A DNA stretch of 36,696 nt, taken from Trichodelitschia bisporula. Its lineage: Eukaryota > Ascomycota > Dothideomycetes > Phaeotrichales > Phaeotrichaceae. The notes under the pieces are model-generated. The model did no database searches and was not told where the DNA came from. It saw nothing but the letters and a program-made list of their open reading frames with translations. A program made the position numbers and the translations under genes. This document shows, in pieces, positions 9,038 to 19,929 of the stretch. The DNA is taken from the NCBI GenBank assembly GCA_010356995.1, contig ML996715.1, positions 7,648 to 44,343 on the forward strand, read 5' to 3'. The stretch's first letter is position 1. Each line of letters opens with the position of its first letter.

Positions 9038-10159
9038 AAGTCAATTGACAGGATTCTCAGATTACTAGAGCGTTAGCACGTGAAAGCAGGTGGGGAAAGG
9101 CGGGATCCCTTACTATGGTAAGGGTCTATCTTACCTGCAGTCAAGCAGATGACGGTCATGAGCGGGAGACAGGGCGCGGAATGATTATGAGGGGGCCCTC
9201 AGGACTTAAGTATGTACAGTCCCAACACTTTGTGCCACAACCCCGCACTCCCAGCCTGATCATGGAATCTGCCTAAGCCGGCATGGGTACATCTTCATTC
9301 ACGAGTACTGTTGCCGTGGCTCGATACTGTGCAGCCTATTGGTTTGTCTGTCCCCTCGGTTCCCTGTATCGAAAGGCCATTCAACTCTGACGTAGCCAAT
9401 GAATGTGGGAAGGGCGAGAGACGCTGGGGCTGTGTGCATAACTTACTTTTTAAGCGGAACATAAGCAAAGGCAACTGTGAAAACTGAAGATTGAAAGGCG
9501 AAGAAAGAGAGAGAGGAAGACAATGTGTAAAATAAGTACGTGTTGCCCTCCGATGCTCCTTCCCTTAGCTATGAGGCACATTGCATCATGTCCCTTCCTC
9601 AGATAAGTATGCTTCTTCCTGACATAACAATGTTCCTGCCTCATGTCAACATCATGTGGGGTACACCGTCGCAGGCTCAAAGAGCGCCATAAGTGTGTCT
9701 CTCGCAACTTAAAAGAGTCCGCAAGTAAACTTCGAGAACAGGGCACCTTTGCCGGCTCCGATTAACTTATCAGGTTAGCGAGCACGCACTCCCTCGAGGA
9801 CGGGCGGCCTGCCTACAACAAGAGCATTGCATCAAACTCACTGACTCAGGAGTGACGTGGCGGTACCTCATCTTATCCCAGCGCTTTCAAGATCAAGAGA
9901 TGCCCGTAAAGTCGATGCGGTCAACGAAGACGAACACTCGAGGACGCGAGCGGCATACCTGCGACAAGCGCATTGCATCAAACCTCGATAGTCCAGGTAC
10001 GAGCTGACGCTGCTGGACGTCGGTCCAAGGCCAAAACTCGTCCGAAGTGTCAGCAGGGTTAACAGCACGAACACCCTCTCCGGACGTCATCATCGGCAGC
10101 CATGCTAAGCGGCGCGGCTAGGCACGGGCCGGCCCACGCGCCGTACCGCCACGAGGCAA
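9038..10159. other. Intergenic region with a ~65-bp direct repeat
   Basis: No gene recognised. The segment 9787-9850 is repeated at 9934-9998 (shared CACTC..CGAGGACG, then GCATTGCATCAAAC and CCAGG), 147 bp apart and diverged. It lies just upstream of the HET-domain pseudogene and may be a decayed 5' part of it. Confidence 0.4.
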
Positions 10160-11877
10160 GGGCCACCTTGGGCATCAGAACTCCACAGCGTAACCAGAAC
10201 GGCGCACAGCATCATCACGATACCCGGCGAGCCATTGCGGCTGTGGCTCGACGCGCTGTCGATTAACCAAAGCGATGAGAAGGAGAAGACGGCGCTGCTC
10301 GGCGTGATGGGCGATATTTACACGAATGCGTGGTCGGTGGTGGTGGTCCTGCCGCCGACGGACGAGCGCGCGTAACGCGTGCTTGCGACGCTAGCGCACG
10401 CGGCGACGATCCTCAACGCCAGCCCGCTCGCGACCGAGAACCCGAATACCCTCAAGGAGGACGCGCAGCTAACGCTCGCGTGCCGCTTGTTCAACGCGCT
10501 GATGGACGAGACGGCGCTCGGCTTGCCGGGCTGGGCATACTGGCGGCGAGCCTGGACGTTCCAGGAGTGGGCCCTCGCGCCGCATATCAGCCTGGGTCTT
10601 GACGGGGCGTACTTCGCGGGCAACGTCATCGGGATTAAAAACACGATCCTGCAGGCAGCGACGCTCATAGCCACGTACAAGCTTCTGCAGCACCAGTACA
10701 GCGTCATCGACTTCGGGTACTCGCGCGGCGAGGTCGTGCCTTGCTTCAACACCGTCAAGCGGCTCTTCCCCGACAAGCGCGCCTTCTACCCGCCAGACCT
10801 GATGACGGAAGAAGAGGCAAACATCGCCATCGTCACCGCAACGTTCAACTTCTCCAAGGCGTTGTGTCTGCGCAGTGCGGTGCCGACGCCGCTTGGCGGC
10901 ATGCCGCTGAAGCAAATGTTCAACCTCACGCCGGACGTCGGGCCAAGCACGCTTTTAGAGAAGTTCTGCTTTGCGTGGCACGCGCTGGGCGTGAGCAAGC
11001 GCGAGGCGCGCTTCGAAGCAGATCTCGTCTCGTCGTGGGCGTCCATGTGCAACATCAAGTACGCCTACAATCCTTCGGACTCCTTTGCCGCGGCGCTGCA
11101 GAAGGTGCTCGCCGTGCTCCGGCGGCAAACCACGATCTACGCGTTCCATATTTCGACCTCCGCACTTGGCGTCGACTTAGCCTTCCTCGAGTATGCGTCG
11201 CCGCACCGGCAGTGCAACGCGACCAACGCATCCTTTCTCCACGGTTTGCCGGTCCTCACCGGGCGCGCCGACACGCTGACATACTTCCGGCACTGCATGC
11301 AACCGGCGACAACGGTGGAAGTCGCCCCTGCCGCCGTCAAGTACCGGCGCATCGTCGGCGCACAATTGCTAGCCAGCGCCCCGCTAGCAGACTCCACCGC
11401 CGCGCTGTCCGCCTTTTTAGTAGCCCTGGTAGGGCACAACCAAGACGGACCGAGCGCAGCGATGTAAACCGACGTGCGCGTCCACCTCATCTCCCTGCTT
11501 CAAACAACATCCTCAGACAAGCAGTTCGTAGTCATGAGCCTGCCCACCGGCACTGGCATCATGGCAACATGGGCCATAGTACCGCGGGGCAGCTCGCCAG
11601 ACACGGGGTCATGCGCGAGGCGCTCAACGGGACGCTGGTTGTCGCCGCCGGCGACACGCTGCTCGCATATCTGACCATTTCCGATAACCTCTCTGGGACA
11701 TACTTGCTGCGTGTCGGCGGCGACGGCAAGATCAGCATTGATATGCGGCGCTCGCAGCGGGGGGACATGATGTCGTCGTTGTTGCCGCACGTGCAGACAC
11801 TGGCGGCACAGGTGAAGCTGGAGCGGCGCGAGGGCGTCTTTGGGGAGGCGGCGCCATCAAGCTGCCACTGCTTTTAA
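10160..11877 (+). pseudogene. HET-domain (heterokaryon incompatibility) pseudogene
   Basis: The HET domain (PF06985) is the commonest fungal self/non-self cell-death domain. Visible hallmarks are LRLWLDALSINQ, then EKTALLGVMGDIYTNAWSVV, then the family's WTFQEWAL stretch (WRRAWTFQEW). The downstream region is a long open frame (10376-11467) without a recognised second domain, ending with a segment rich in REALNGTLVVAAGD and DKQFVVMSLPTGTG-like sequence in two frames. The N-terminal half of the domain is missing or unreadable. The frame is interrupted about three times, including in-frame TAA codons that sit where a CpA-to-TpA change would create them, so RIP is a likely cause. GC-rich third positions across the open parts suggest decay is recent. 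Confidence 0.75.
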
Positions 11878-11920
11878 CGTTGCTCGTTGCCTCACTGGTC
11901 GGGATATTGAGCCTTGTCTG

Positions 11921-12063
11921 AGGGTTTGTCGTGGAAACTAGCAGTGGCTGCTGCTCGAGCCAAAACCAATGTATCAATTGATCTCTGACTGACTAGCTCG
12001 ACCTCTGAATGAGGTCGGGAATGAGTGACTATATACACAACGTCTGACTTCCAGTATCTTCCA
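11921..12063 (+). mobile_element. ~140-bp LTR-like repeat, copy A
   Basis: Reverse-complement match to 28311-28457, with shared blocks GTGGAAACTAGCAGTGGCTG, CTGCTCGAGCCAAAACCA, ACTATATACA and CGTCTGACTTCCAGTATCTT. The short stretch before it (TCTGAGGGTTTGT) looks like a polypurine-tract/3' LTR junction, and the ACTATATACA box would suit an LTR promoter. It appears to be a fossil 3' end of a copia-type element. No target duplication was found. Confidence 0.55.
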
Positions 12064-12246
12064 TCGATCTGACCAGTTTGTCAGGAAGAATACTCTAGGT
12101 ACTCAATTTGTCATCATAGAAGATTCTAGATCTTCATCCCGCAGCGGCTGGGTGTATACCGTCATTGCTCAGTCTGACAAGCCTTTTGTCGACTGTGGTG
12201 TGTCTGTCTGGGGACTAGTGCTTGAGTGGCGCGTCTGAGTACATTT

Positions 12247-12636
12247 TCAATGGAATTGAACCGGTGTAATGCACGACTTGTGACTCGCAACGGTCTCGAG
12301 AAGAGACTGGAGATCAGAAGGGTTGATGTTGCTGTGTATCGTCCCGTTGAGGCTGTGGAGCACCTGGTTTGCCGTTTGCAAAGCCTCATTCTGAGTCGTG
12401 AGGATGTCTTCGATCCGCTCTGTATGTACTCCACAAGGTATAATTGTCGTAAGCAGCAGTCTACCTCGTGGGATTGCGCTGGTACTGGGACAGAAGATGC
12501 CGCTCGGACGGCATGAAGTGTTGTTGAGATAAGCGCAAGCTAACAGGGAAACCAAATTCACACTATGATCACATGATTGCCAACTCCACACACTACACCA
12601 CTCTTTACCCGGCATTTGATTCCCGAGATACTCCAC
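12247..12636 (-). CDS. Unrecognised open frame
   Basis: 129-residue frame. Its last ~55 residues (from RIEDILTTQNEALQTANQVL to the end, PVQFH) have helical, Asn/Gln/Leu-rich composition that looks protein-like; the first part does not. No family, no neighbour with a related role, and no splice sites that extend it convincingly. It could be an exon remnant or a chance frame. Confidence 0.22.
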   Translation of the reverse strand: MEYLGNQMPGKEWCSVWSWQSCDHSVNLVSLLACAYLNNTSCRPSGIFCPSTSAIPRGRLLLTTIIPCGVHTERIEDILTTQNEALQTANQVLHSLNGTIHSNINPSDLQSLLETVASHKSCITPVQFH

Positions 12637-12824
12637 ATTTGTTTACTCCGCTCTTGTTTACTCCGCTTCCGGGGTTAGCATCTTACTTGCGCATTACCGG
12701 GCTTATTCCCATTGCGCTACTACGGCACTTCTCGGTATCTCTCTCACTACATCGTAGCCTTCTCCGCATCAGCTTCCGCTCTTTTACTCATTCTTCCACC
12801 TCTGCATACAATGCGCCCGTCACA

Positions 12825-13128
12825 ATGGCGATAACAGCAGCGCAGGTGAAGAAAGACGCGAGCCCGTGCACACGTACAATCGCATACCCGTTCTGGTTCG
12901 GCGGCTCAGCGTCTTGCTTCGCAGCATGCGTCACACACCCTCTTGACCTCGGTGCGCCGCCTCTCACTCGGAGTCTCCCACTCGGAGCCTCTCCCTCTCA
13001 CCTGAACCCTCTAACACCACACAGTCAAAGTCCGCCTCCAAACTCAACACCATGGCACGCGCCTCAACATGGCGCAAATGTTCCGGCACATCGTCGTCTC
13101 TGACGGACTCAAGGGTCTCTACTCCGGC
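12825..13128 (+). pseudogene. Mitochondrial carrier (dicarboxylate-carrier-like), 5' fragment
   Basis: SLC25-family inner-membrane transporter, 5' end only. Exon 1 (12825-12951) encodes MAITAAQVKKDASPC and the first membrane helix (FWFGGSASCFAACVTHPLDL); a 73-bp intron (12952-13024) leads to exon 2 (13025-13128) completing the carrier signature PLDLVKVRLQ and the matrix loop FRHIVVSDGLKGLYSG. A GT at 13129 marks the next donor, but the remaining two thirds of the carrier are absent; only scraps (around 13210-13260) hint at exon 3 before the convergent gene begins at 13500. The sequence best resembles fungal dicarboxylate carriers (DIC1), though related carriers are possible. A duplicated 16-bp motif (GTTTACTCCGCTYTT-like, 12642-12675) lies in the promoter. 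Confidence 0.72.
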
Positions 13129-13499
13129 GTACCACATCCCCTCCCCCCACTCCAACCCCCCACTGACCAGCCTAGCTCTCCGCCTCCCTCCTCCCCCAAC
13201 CCCGCACAGTATCAGCGTGCCTAACGCTCAACACCCGCTCCCCATCGGGCAGCACATGCAACCCCATCTTCCCCCCCCAGCCCAGCAACCAGGCTGCTAC
13301 CTCCCACCCCCGTTCCTGCCCCCATATGATGCGCCCTAAGCCTCCGCCAACCAGCGGCACGTATATCCGCCGCTCTCGTCGTCGTATATTACAGCTCCAT
13401 CTGGCAGGCTGTACCCCTTCTCCACCCCTACCCCAGCCGTCATACGGCGCACGAAGTACACCCCGCCCCCATCCGGCAATCACAGCATATCGGCCCCCA
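13129..13499. other. C-rich decayed remainder of the carrier gene
   Basis: Very C-rich plus strand with no usable frame. A stretch near 13209-13260 weakly resembles the next carrier exon (reads like SA-L...TR-G), suggesting erosion in place rather than clean deletion. Confidence 0.4.
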
Positions 13500-14686
13500 C
13501 TATATCCTTCTTCTGCGAAACGCCCACCACGCCTCCCACGGCAACCGCCACCCCGGGCCTCTCAACCGGCCATCAAAAACATCGAAATCGACACGCTCCA
13601 ACCGCTCCAGCCACATCCGCGTCGGCACCGCACCCATCAGCACGCCAAAACCCGCTTCTACTTCACGGAGCGCCTTGCCACTCGGCACATCCGTCGCGGA
13701 TTGTACCTCATCGTACCCCGCCCGCTGCGCATCGCCCTCGTGCTCGAACGCGTGGCCTGCGCCCTGGCCCGCCAGGAGCGAGCGCAGCATTTCGCGGGCT
13801 GTGATGAGGTGGTCGTTGGCGCGGGTTGCGTCTTCGAAGACTGCGTCGCGGAGGCCGGGGGCTGAGGGGCCGGTGCGCAGGATGGTTTCTTCTTGTACGC
13901 TGTGCGCCGCCATGATGTCCAGCGGGAGGAGGACGGGGGGGTGGGGCGCGCTGCCCTGCGCGGTCCCGCCGGAGGGGGGAGGCGGGAAGCCGAGTAGCGG
14001 GAGGCTGCGCAGGACGGCGACTATGCCGGTTGCTTTGCCGATGTGGGAGGCGAGGTGGTCGGCTGTGATGGAGGAGAGGATGAGGGAGGAGAGGGGGAGG
14101 GAGGAGAGGGTTAGGTAGCTGAATGTTGAGTAAGTGTTTTCGGCGTAGGTTTCGAGGGCGGAGAGGGCGGGGTAGGGTCTGTTTCCGAGGTATTTTTCGC
14201 GTTCGGATATTATGCGGTGGAGCCAGGCGCGGGAGAGGCGTGAGCCCCCCCGGTGCGTTGTTGGAGGGAGGTGCTTACGGCGGCGAGGAGGAGGGGGATG
14301 GGGTGTTTTGGGGGGTTGCCGACGAGGGTGGCGGTCACGGAGTCGCGCCAGAATTGGAAACGCATGGCGCCGATGGTGGGTTGGGAGGTGGAGTCGGCGA
14401 TGCGGGCGGTTTCGAGGTTGAAGGCGCGGAGGGCGAGGTAGGCGTCCCGGGCTTGGGGGGGGATGAAGGTGTGCAGGATGTAGGAGGGGGAGTCTTGTCG
14501 TCTGGATTTGTTAGCTTTGAAGGGGAGAGCAGATGGACGTACTGGAGGAGTGTAAGGCAGTATTGTCGGGGCGTTGTCTATCTCTGCGGCGGAGGCGGCG
14601 GGGGAGGGAGTGGAGCTATATGCCCGGTGCAGACATGATGCCTTACAGCGACCGGGACGGGCGCGGCGGAGGAGGGTTGAGGACAT
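13500..14686 (-). CDS. NDUFAF6-like complex I assembly factor (squalene/phytoene synthase fold), frame disturbed
   Basis: Mitochondrial protein of the squalene/phytoene-synthase family needed for complex I assembly. The ATG at 14686 begins an Arg/Ser-rich presequence (MSSTLLRRARPGRC...HRAYSST). Exon 1 (14543-14686) reaches RQYCLTLLQ; a 41-bp intron (14502-14542, GTACGT, GCTAAC, CAG) leads to exon 2 (13500-14501) with SYILHTFIPPQARDAYLALR, FQFWRDSV, then after a frame change LSRAWLHRIISERE, ALETYAENTYSTFSYLTL, ATGIVAVLRSLPLL, RANDHLITAREMLRSL and the C-terminal WLERLERVDFDVFD...WWAFRRRRI. Length and end match the family. Two one-base frame changes are needed to read it as family members read: one base too many in a C run (~14563-14566) and one too few in a seven-G run (~14241-14247). 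Both are homopolymers, so assembly error is as likely as pseudogenisation. It is convergent with the carrier fragment. Confidence 0.78.
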
Positions 14687-15156
14687 TGGAGAGTGGGTGG
14701 CCCGCCAGTCGGCCTGGAAGCGGGCCACGGCGCGCCATGCGGGGGATGTCACGGGGGGCTCGTCGTTGCAGATTTCGAAGAGTCGATGCAAAACGATGGC
14801 TTGACGCGCACCGGTCAGGGCCAAGGCCAGTTTTTGGACGAGACGAAGAGCTTCACCCTCCCCAGAAAGATCCCCAGCTACGCCCCATCGCGAGCTCATT
14901 GACCGCGAGTCCTCGGTGCTCAGCATTGCCGCCAACACTACTGAGCTCGACCGCGTTCATCGGTAAGCAGGCCTTCCCGCCCCTCTGCATGAGCCGCGGT
15001 CAGGCAGCAGCACAAAGCCTCCCGTCGAGAACGGCTTCACTCTCAACGCCAAAGCGGCCGCGGAGTATACACTCATGGAGCCCCTGCCGGCGCTGAACAT
15101 CCGCAACCGCAAGCGCGGCCTGGATGTGAAATCACGGCTGTGACGGCGATAGGCAC
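14687..15156. other. Region between NDUFAF6-like gene and hAT transposase
   Basis: Holds the upstream region of the minus-strand gene and perhaps the left part of the hAT element. A minus-strand frame continues open to 14938, but it lacks protein-like features beyond the presequence start. No terminal inverted repeat was identified. Confidence 0.35.
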
Positions 15157-16397
15157 TGGCTGTGTATGATCTGCCATGGCCGCAGCACCCATGACAGCAG
15201 CATCCGTGAGATCACCTCGTTCAGCCTCGGCGGCACAAGCCACATCACCCGCCACTCAGCCAAGTCCCACTGGATCACACGCTAACGCCTTTAATAGGCC
15301 ACATCTAGCGACTTCCTCGGCCTCGTGGCTAGCCTGTGCCATAACGGCCCCACCCCCACCCCCTCGCCCTACAGCACGCTGCGCCAGTGGAGATCATGCG
15401 GGCGTACCGCGCCGGCGAGGCATACATCAAGGCCCATCATGGCTTATTTCATCGACGCAGGCGGGCAGCTTCGCCAGCCCGTCCCCACACTGCCGGACAT
15501 CGAAGGTGCATACAGCGGTGAGAACCTTACCGCCGCCCTCAGCAACCTCATAAGGGTATTCGGCATTGACCACATAGGCAAGGTCGGCTTCTTCATACTC
15601 GACAACGCGCACCCCACCAACACCGCCGTCGCTACTCTCGGAGAGGAATTCGGCTTCGATGAGGCCGAGCGGCGCACATGTCCTTCCTTCAGGGCATGAT
15701 CAACCGCGCATGGGTGAAGCTCACCAAGTACTACGAGAAGCTGGATGAGTTCCCCGCCAACGCCATGGCTCTCATCCTCCACCCATAGTACAAGGATCGC
15801 CTCTTTGTCAAAATGTGGGCGAAGAAGATGCCCGGTTAGCTGCATTCGACGCGGCAGGCCGCTAGAACGTACTGGCGCAGCTTTGCGGCCAAGCATCGTG
15901 AGGCCAACGTGTCATTTCAAAGCGACGTGACTGTCAGCCAGCGCCGCACCCTTCCCTCCATGCTTCAGCGTGACAACCTTCGCCCTGCCACGCAGCGCCC
16001 CGATCGGTGCGTAGTTCTCGAGAACCTCCTTTCATCGGACGTCGAGGACGACCAGGAGAACGAAATCGATTGGTATCTTGCGGAGAGGCGCGTGTCGCAG
16101 TGCGCCAAGTTCGACCCTGTGAAATGATGGATGGGCAAGTGGGAGGACTTTCCCGTACTCAGTAAGCTTACACTCAGCCTCTTCGCTGTCCCGACCTCTT
16201 CATCGGAATGTGAGCGGCTGTTCAGCGGTGCCGGCCGCCACCTTACCCCGGACCGCGCGCCAATGCACGCGAGCACGCTGCAGGCTCTCGAGTGCGTGAA
16301 ATGCTGGGTTGGGCCGGAGCAGCAGCACGGGGAGAAGCGGAAGCGTGGCAGCGATAGCGAGGGCAGTAACAGTGAGGGCAGTGGCAGTGAGTTGTAG
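15157..16397 (+). mobile_element. Decayed hAT-family DNA transposon (transposase remnant)
   Basis: Class II transposase, cut-and-paste, Restless/Tol-like. Parts in order: a BED-type zinc finger (15157-15290: W..C..C, then ITSFSLGG and HITRHSAKSH); a catalytic-domain stretch (15325-15699, LPDIEGAYSGENLTAALSNL and GKVGFFILDNAHPTNTAV, the usual D-N-A motif of hAT RNase H folds); a linking region read as YYEKLDEFPANAMALILHP (15715-15790); and the C-terminal dimerisation domain (16128-16397: W..FPVLSKLTLSLFAVPTSS, ECERLFSGAGR). The frame is broken by in-frame stops at 15787, 15837 and 16125 and by at least one frame change near 15690, so it cannot make transposase. The usual catalytic Asp/Glu set is incomplete. 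An Asp/Ser/Glu repeat (GSDSEGSNSEGSGSEL) closes the frame. Confidence 0.82.
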
Positions 16398-16910
16398 ATG
16401 ATCTCGTTAATAAGAGCGCCTCTGGCGAATGTTTTCTCCCTCTTCGTGCGCATCTCCTCCGCGCATCTCCCCCGCGCATCTCCCCCGTATACTACTCCCG
16501 CGCCTTTCCCGTCCATCTCCCCTGCGTGCCTTGTCAGGGGCGTGCAAAAGTATGGAAGTCACAATGGGTAGGGTGCAGGCATGAACAAGTTACTTCCACA
16601 AAGATCTATCTGAAGGGCGAGCCGCCAGACTCTTGAGCAGATCGCGCTGCCATCTGCCTAAGGCATGGCGGGGTGCGGGAAGGCTGGCGTGACGTGGCAG
16701 CAGCCGCGGGGGAAGGTCGCGGGGAGCCAATGACGTTAAGGCCCGGCATTGGTCTCCCACGACACCCAGCTCTCATAGGGGGCCATCTACCGACATCCCC
16801 ACCTAATGTCACCGTCAACAGTCACGCATGCACGATCAAGATGTGGGTAAGACGTAGACTGTAAAGCTACGGAGCAAAGATGTCAGGGACTGCGGGTAAG
16901 TGGGCCTGGT

Positions 16911-16934
16911 GTGTGAGTGTGAGTGTGAGTGTGA
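16911..16934. repeat. (GTGTGA)4 microsatellite
   Basis: Four perfect 6-bp units, GTGTGA, with no coding context. Confidence 0.85.
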
Positions 16935-17264
16935 CGGCTTGGCACAGCGCCAAGCCCCATACAAACCCGGTGATGGTGCGAGCCCATGAAGCAGCAGAAA
17001 CCGGGTGTCATACCGTAACACCTAAAGCATCGAACAACGCCATATTCGTCTTCCCGGAGGTTTACAAAGTCGAAAACAACAATTGACAATTTGCTTACCT
17101 AGTCGCGCGCTTAATACCGGCAATTTCAATTGGATGGTGTCCGCCAAGGCTGATGACAAAGCACGTAAGATGCTAGTCCATATGACGTGAAGCCGTGTTA
17201 GGGTGCTAGGCGGATAATCCTATGTATGTCACCTGAGACCATACACAGAGAGCCCGATTCTTGA

Positions 17265-17348
17265 GCGCCACCTCCGCCCGCGCCACCATCTCCATCCGCG
17301 CCACCAACTCCACCCGTGCCACCAACCCACTCGCCACCTGCGCCACTG
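17265..17348. repeat. Imperfect ~18-bp minisatellite
   Basis: Four to five units built on GCGCCACCAACTCCACCC with base substitutions. In the minus direction a Trp/Gly/Arg-rich frame results, which is a by-product of the repeat. Confidence 0.7.
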
Positions 17349-17580
17349 CTTCAGCTCGTCTTCCCTTCCCTCACCACGGTACAACCCCGCACTTAGCCCC
17401 CCAGCCACCTCACTCGGAGAATCGGAGTGCGGGGTAGTGTTGCCTGAGTCACGTTGAGGCAGAGCTGACACTGCGAAGACGGAATAGGGGTCCTAACAGG
17501 TGCCCCCGCTCAATTGAGATATGACCCTTCCGATACTCATGATACTTCGCTTGCAGGTCCAACCGGGCCGGTTCTGGAGA

Positions 17581-17678
17581 GGGAAGCCGGCGACAGGCCG
17601 AAGATGGGGCGATTTAAGGGGGGCGTTGTGGTTCAATGCGGAGGGCAGGACAAGCACATGTTATTGCCCATCTAAAAC
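17581..17678 (+). repeat. Dispersed ~98-bp repeat, copy B
   Basis: Partner of 4213-4309 (see there). This copy is preceded by the TCCAACCGGGCCGG segment that also occurs near 20310, so the parent element was longer than 98 bp. Confidence 0.6.
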
Positions 17679-17911
17679 ACACACACGTACCTCCCATACA
17701 CACGCTCCCCCCACACACGCGCTGCTCCGGGTCCGTAAACAATCTGACATACTCGGGTCTATTCACCCGGCCTGGGTGCTCGCTCAGGCTCACCCCGGTC
17801 CTGACCGTCCAATTAACCATCTTGAATCGCTCATGAAGGGAATCACACTCCAGCCTCGCCTCGATCAACAGTGTAGCAAACAGGCCACGCCTGCTGTAGC
17901 CCAGGAGCTAA

Positions 17912-19929
17912 TCATGACAGCAGCGCAAATTCTGAAACAACGTCCTTGAGCATGTTGTCGAGAACAACGCACGTGAAAAATCCGGGATCGAAAATCACGA
18001 ATAAGACGTTTGGACACGTCGCTAAATGAACATTAGAGATCCGGACAAATGACAGAGGGAAGGTTGAACTTACGCAAGGACTTTGCTGGCCGAGAAGTTC
18101 GGAAGTCGACCACGACCCACTCTCTAAAATTGAAAGAGGTGTAACGGCCTTCCCCGACAAACCGGTCGTAATGCTCCTGTAGTTGGGTCCCGTCCCGCAG
18201 CAATTCAATACCCCAATGGACCCCAGGGATCACAAAGTCGATTCGCTGCCCGCCTAATTCCTTGCTGGAAAACTCCGGGGTGGGAATGATGCGTGCTCTG
18301 GTGACCTTGTATATCGTGCGGTGGAGTTCGGCGCCATAGGCTGCTTCTGGAGTCTTGGATTCTCGTCGCAGAGCATTCCCACAAAACGACTTCAGGCCAG
18401 TCAAGACACACTCCCGTACGCTCTTGAATGGGAAAGGACCGGTGAGATGTGGGACAACGGTGATCGCGGCAAACCTGGCTAAGGTTAGCTATAATTCGTG
18501 CAAAACAGTATAATGGACGTACCAGCGATGAACTTCGGTCGGATAAGTATAGACTATGGAATCGCCGTCTTTCACAACGGCATGCAGGTAGCCCTTGACA
18601 TAGCACTTGCGAAGTGCTTCAGGATTTGTGTCCTCTAGCTGAGCGAACCCTTCTATCGCAACCTTGATGAGAACATTGCGGACATCGGGGTCCCGAAACG
18701 TGGAATGAGGAAATCCGCGGTATGCAGCACAGGATTTGATGACGTTTACGAGGCCATCCCTATTGAACAAGAAATGCTCAAGGGAAGCAGACTGAATTTC
18801 CTTTCCATTTCTGACGATAGTTTTGCAATGCTGGACCATTGAAGGCTGAAGTCAGCAACGCCCAACCGTACAGATTGCTAGGGAAAAGGATGAGACCCAC
18901 ATGGGATTCCAGGAAATTCTCAATCAGGGCAGTCGCAAGGCCAATGTGACCCTCAGAAAACTTGAACAGCATGTCTAGGGCCTCATTCGAGATTGATGCG
19001 GGTATTGCCGTAGTCTTCTTCATCCCCCAGCTCATGAACTCTTCTTGCGAGAAAAACATGCCCACGGAGACAAAAGCTGACGGACGTAGCCCGACGATGC
19101 AATTCTCGGGAAGTGTAAATGGAGTCAATGCACACTCGTCATTGCCAAGGTCCGCCGAACTGCCATAGCAACAGGCGAAGACAAACTTGATACTTTGTGG
19201 TCTTTTTTTGAAATTCTCCAAGACACCCTTGATAGCCTCGTTCCAAAAGGCTGCATCAGCGTAACTCGTCTGCCCTTCATCGAAAAGAATGTAGGCTGGA
19301 GTGCAAAGGACGTCTGTGTGAGCATCCGGCATTAGTTCCTTCAGCTGATCAAACCAGGGCTTCGTTGCCCCTTTAGGGTAACGGGAAAGAAGATGGACCT
19401 GATTGCCTTGGAGACGAAGGTAGTGATAGAGGAGGTCCATGACGCTGGTCTTTCCGGACGCAGGGGTGCCTCGAAGCTGAACGACACCGGTGCGTTCAAG
19501 AAGCGCGACCACAGTCTCCAGGAGAGTTGTTCGGGGCTCCAGGTGAAGGTATTTTGCGACTTCATTGGACGAGATATCGGGTGGAATGGTATTTCGCTCG
19601 CTCGCACCTCTCGCGATTGTGGCAAAGGATTCGTCTTGGGGCACTTCATTCTGGTTAGCTAGGCCGGGGAAGGATGAGTTGCTGTCCTCACCAACGTCAA
19701 TCCCCGAAGAGGGCGGTGCAGCAGCTGTAGTCGGCAGACTGGGCGTGTCGTGGATTGAGAATGCATGATCGCAAACTGTGCAGGCTGGATCACCGCCTGC
19801 GCCCACCGGTGCCGAAGCCTGCATGCAACTGCACGCCATCATTCCTTGCCTGAAGCAGCATGGTCCACGGAACACCATGATGGGTGGGCTGGAAGGGCAT
19901 GAAGAGAGAGGGCGCCGGAATATTTCCAT
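17912..19929 (-). CDS. Crinkler-like P-loop NTPase with C-terminal REase-type nuclease domain
   Basis: Member of the fungal CRN-like family in which a P-loop NTPase is joined to a restriction-endonuclease-fold domain; such proteins are thought to act as effectors or in inter-organism conflict, probably on nucleic acid. Four exons with consistent phases: 18901-19929, 18523-18845, 18074-18474 and 17912-18021 (introns of 55, 48 and 52 bp with GTRNGT or GTGGGT donors), 620 residues. Order: Cys/His cluster (C24, C25, C33, C35, C50, C53, H55, H60), low-complexity linker, Walker A GTPASGKT (154-161), Walker B YILFDEGQ (213-220), helical middle ending in YVKGYLHAVV and HRW, then the nuclease region with E500, RIDFVIPGVHWGIELLRDG (D530, E541) and the family C-terminus CPNVLFVIFDPGFF. 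Starts at 19929 or 19878 are both possible; the frame is open to 20091. It looks intact, unlike most neighbours. The Cys/His cluster may bind zinc. Confidence 0.82.

Larger units (their letters stand above)
16398..17911. other. Intergenic region with microsatellites and repeat fragments
   Basis: No gene recognised. It contains TTGTCAGGGGCGTGCAAAAG at ~16535 (resembles a hAT terminus), a (GTGTGA)n run, an 18-bp CGCCACC-type minisatellite, one copy of the dispersed ~98-bp repeat and a CA-rich patch (17685-17720). The fragment TGCAGGTCCAACCGGGCCGG at 17552-17571 recurs with two transitions at 20307-20326. Confidence 0.45.

Noticed and set aside
10741-11877. Long 378-residue plus-strand frame over the HET pseudogene
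   Set aside because: Mostly a shadow frame rich in Arg/Ala/His from GC-rich codons; only its last ~90 residues correspond to HET-gene sequence.
13326-13865. 179-residue plus-strand Pro/Arg-rich frame
   Set aside because: Shadow of the C-rich decayed carrier region and the NDUFAF6-like gene on the minus strand.
17229-17471. Trp/Gly-rich minus-strand peptide
   Set aside because: By-product of the 18-bp minisatellite.
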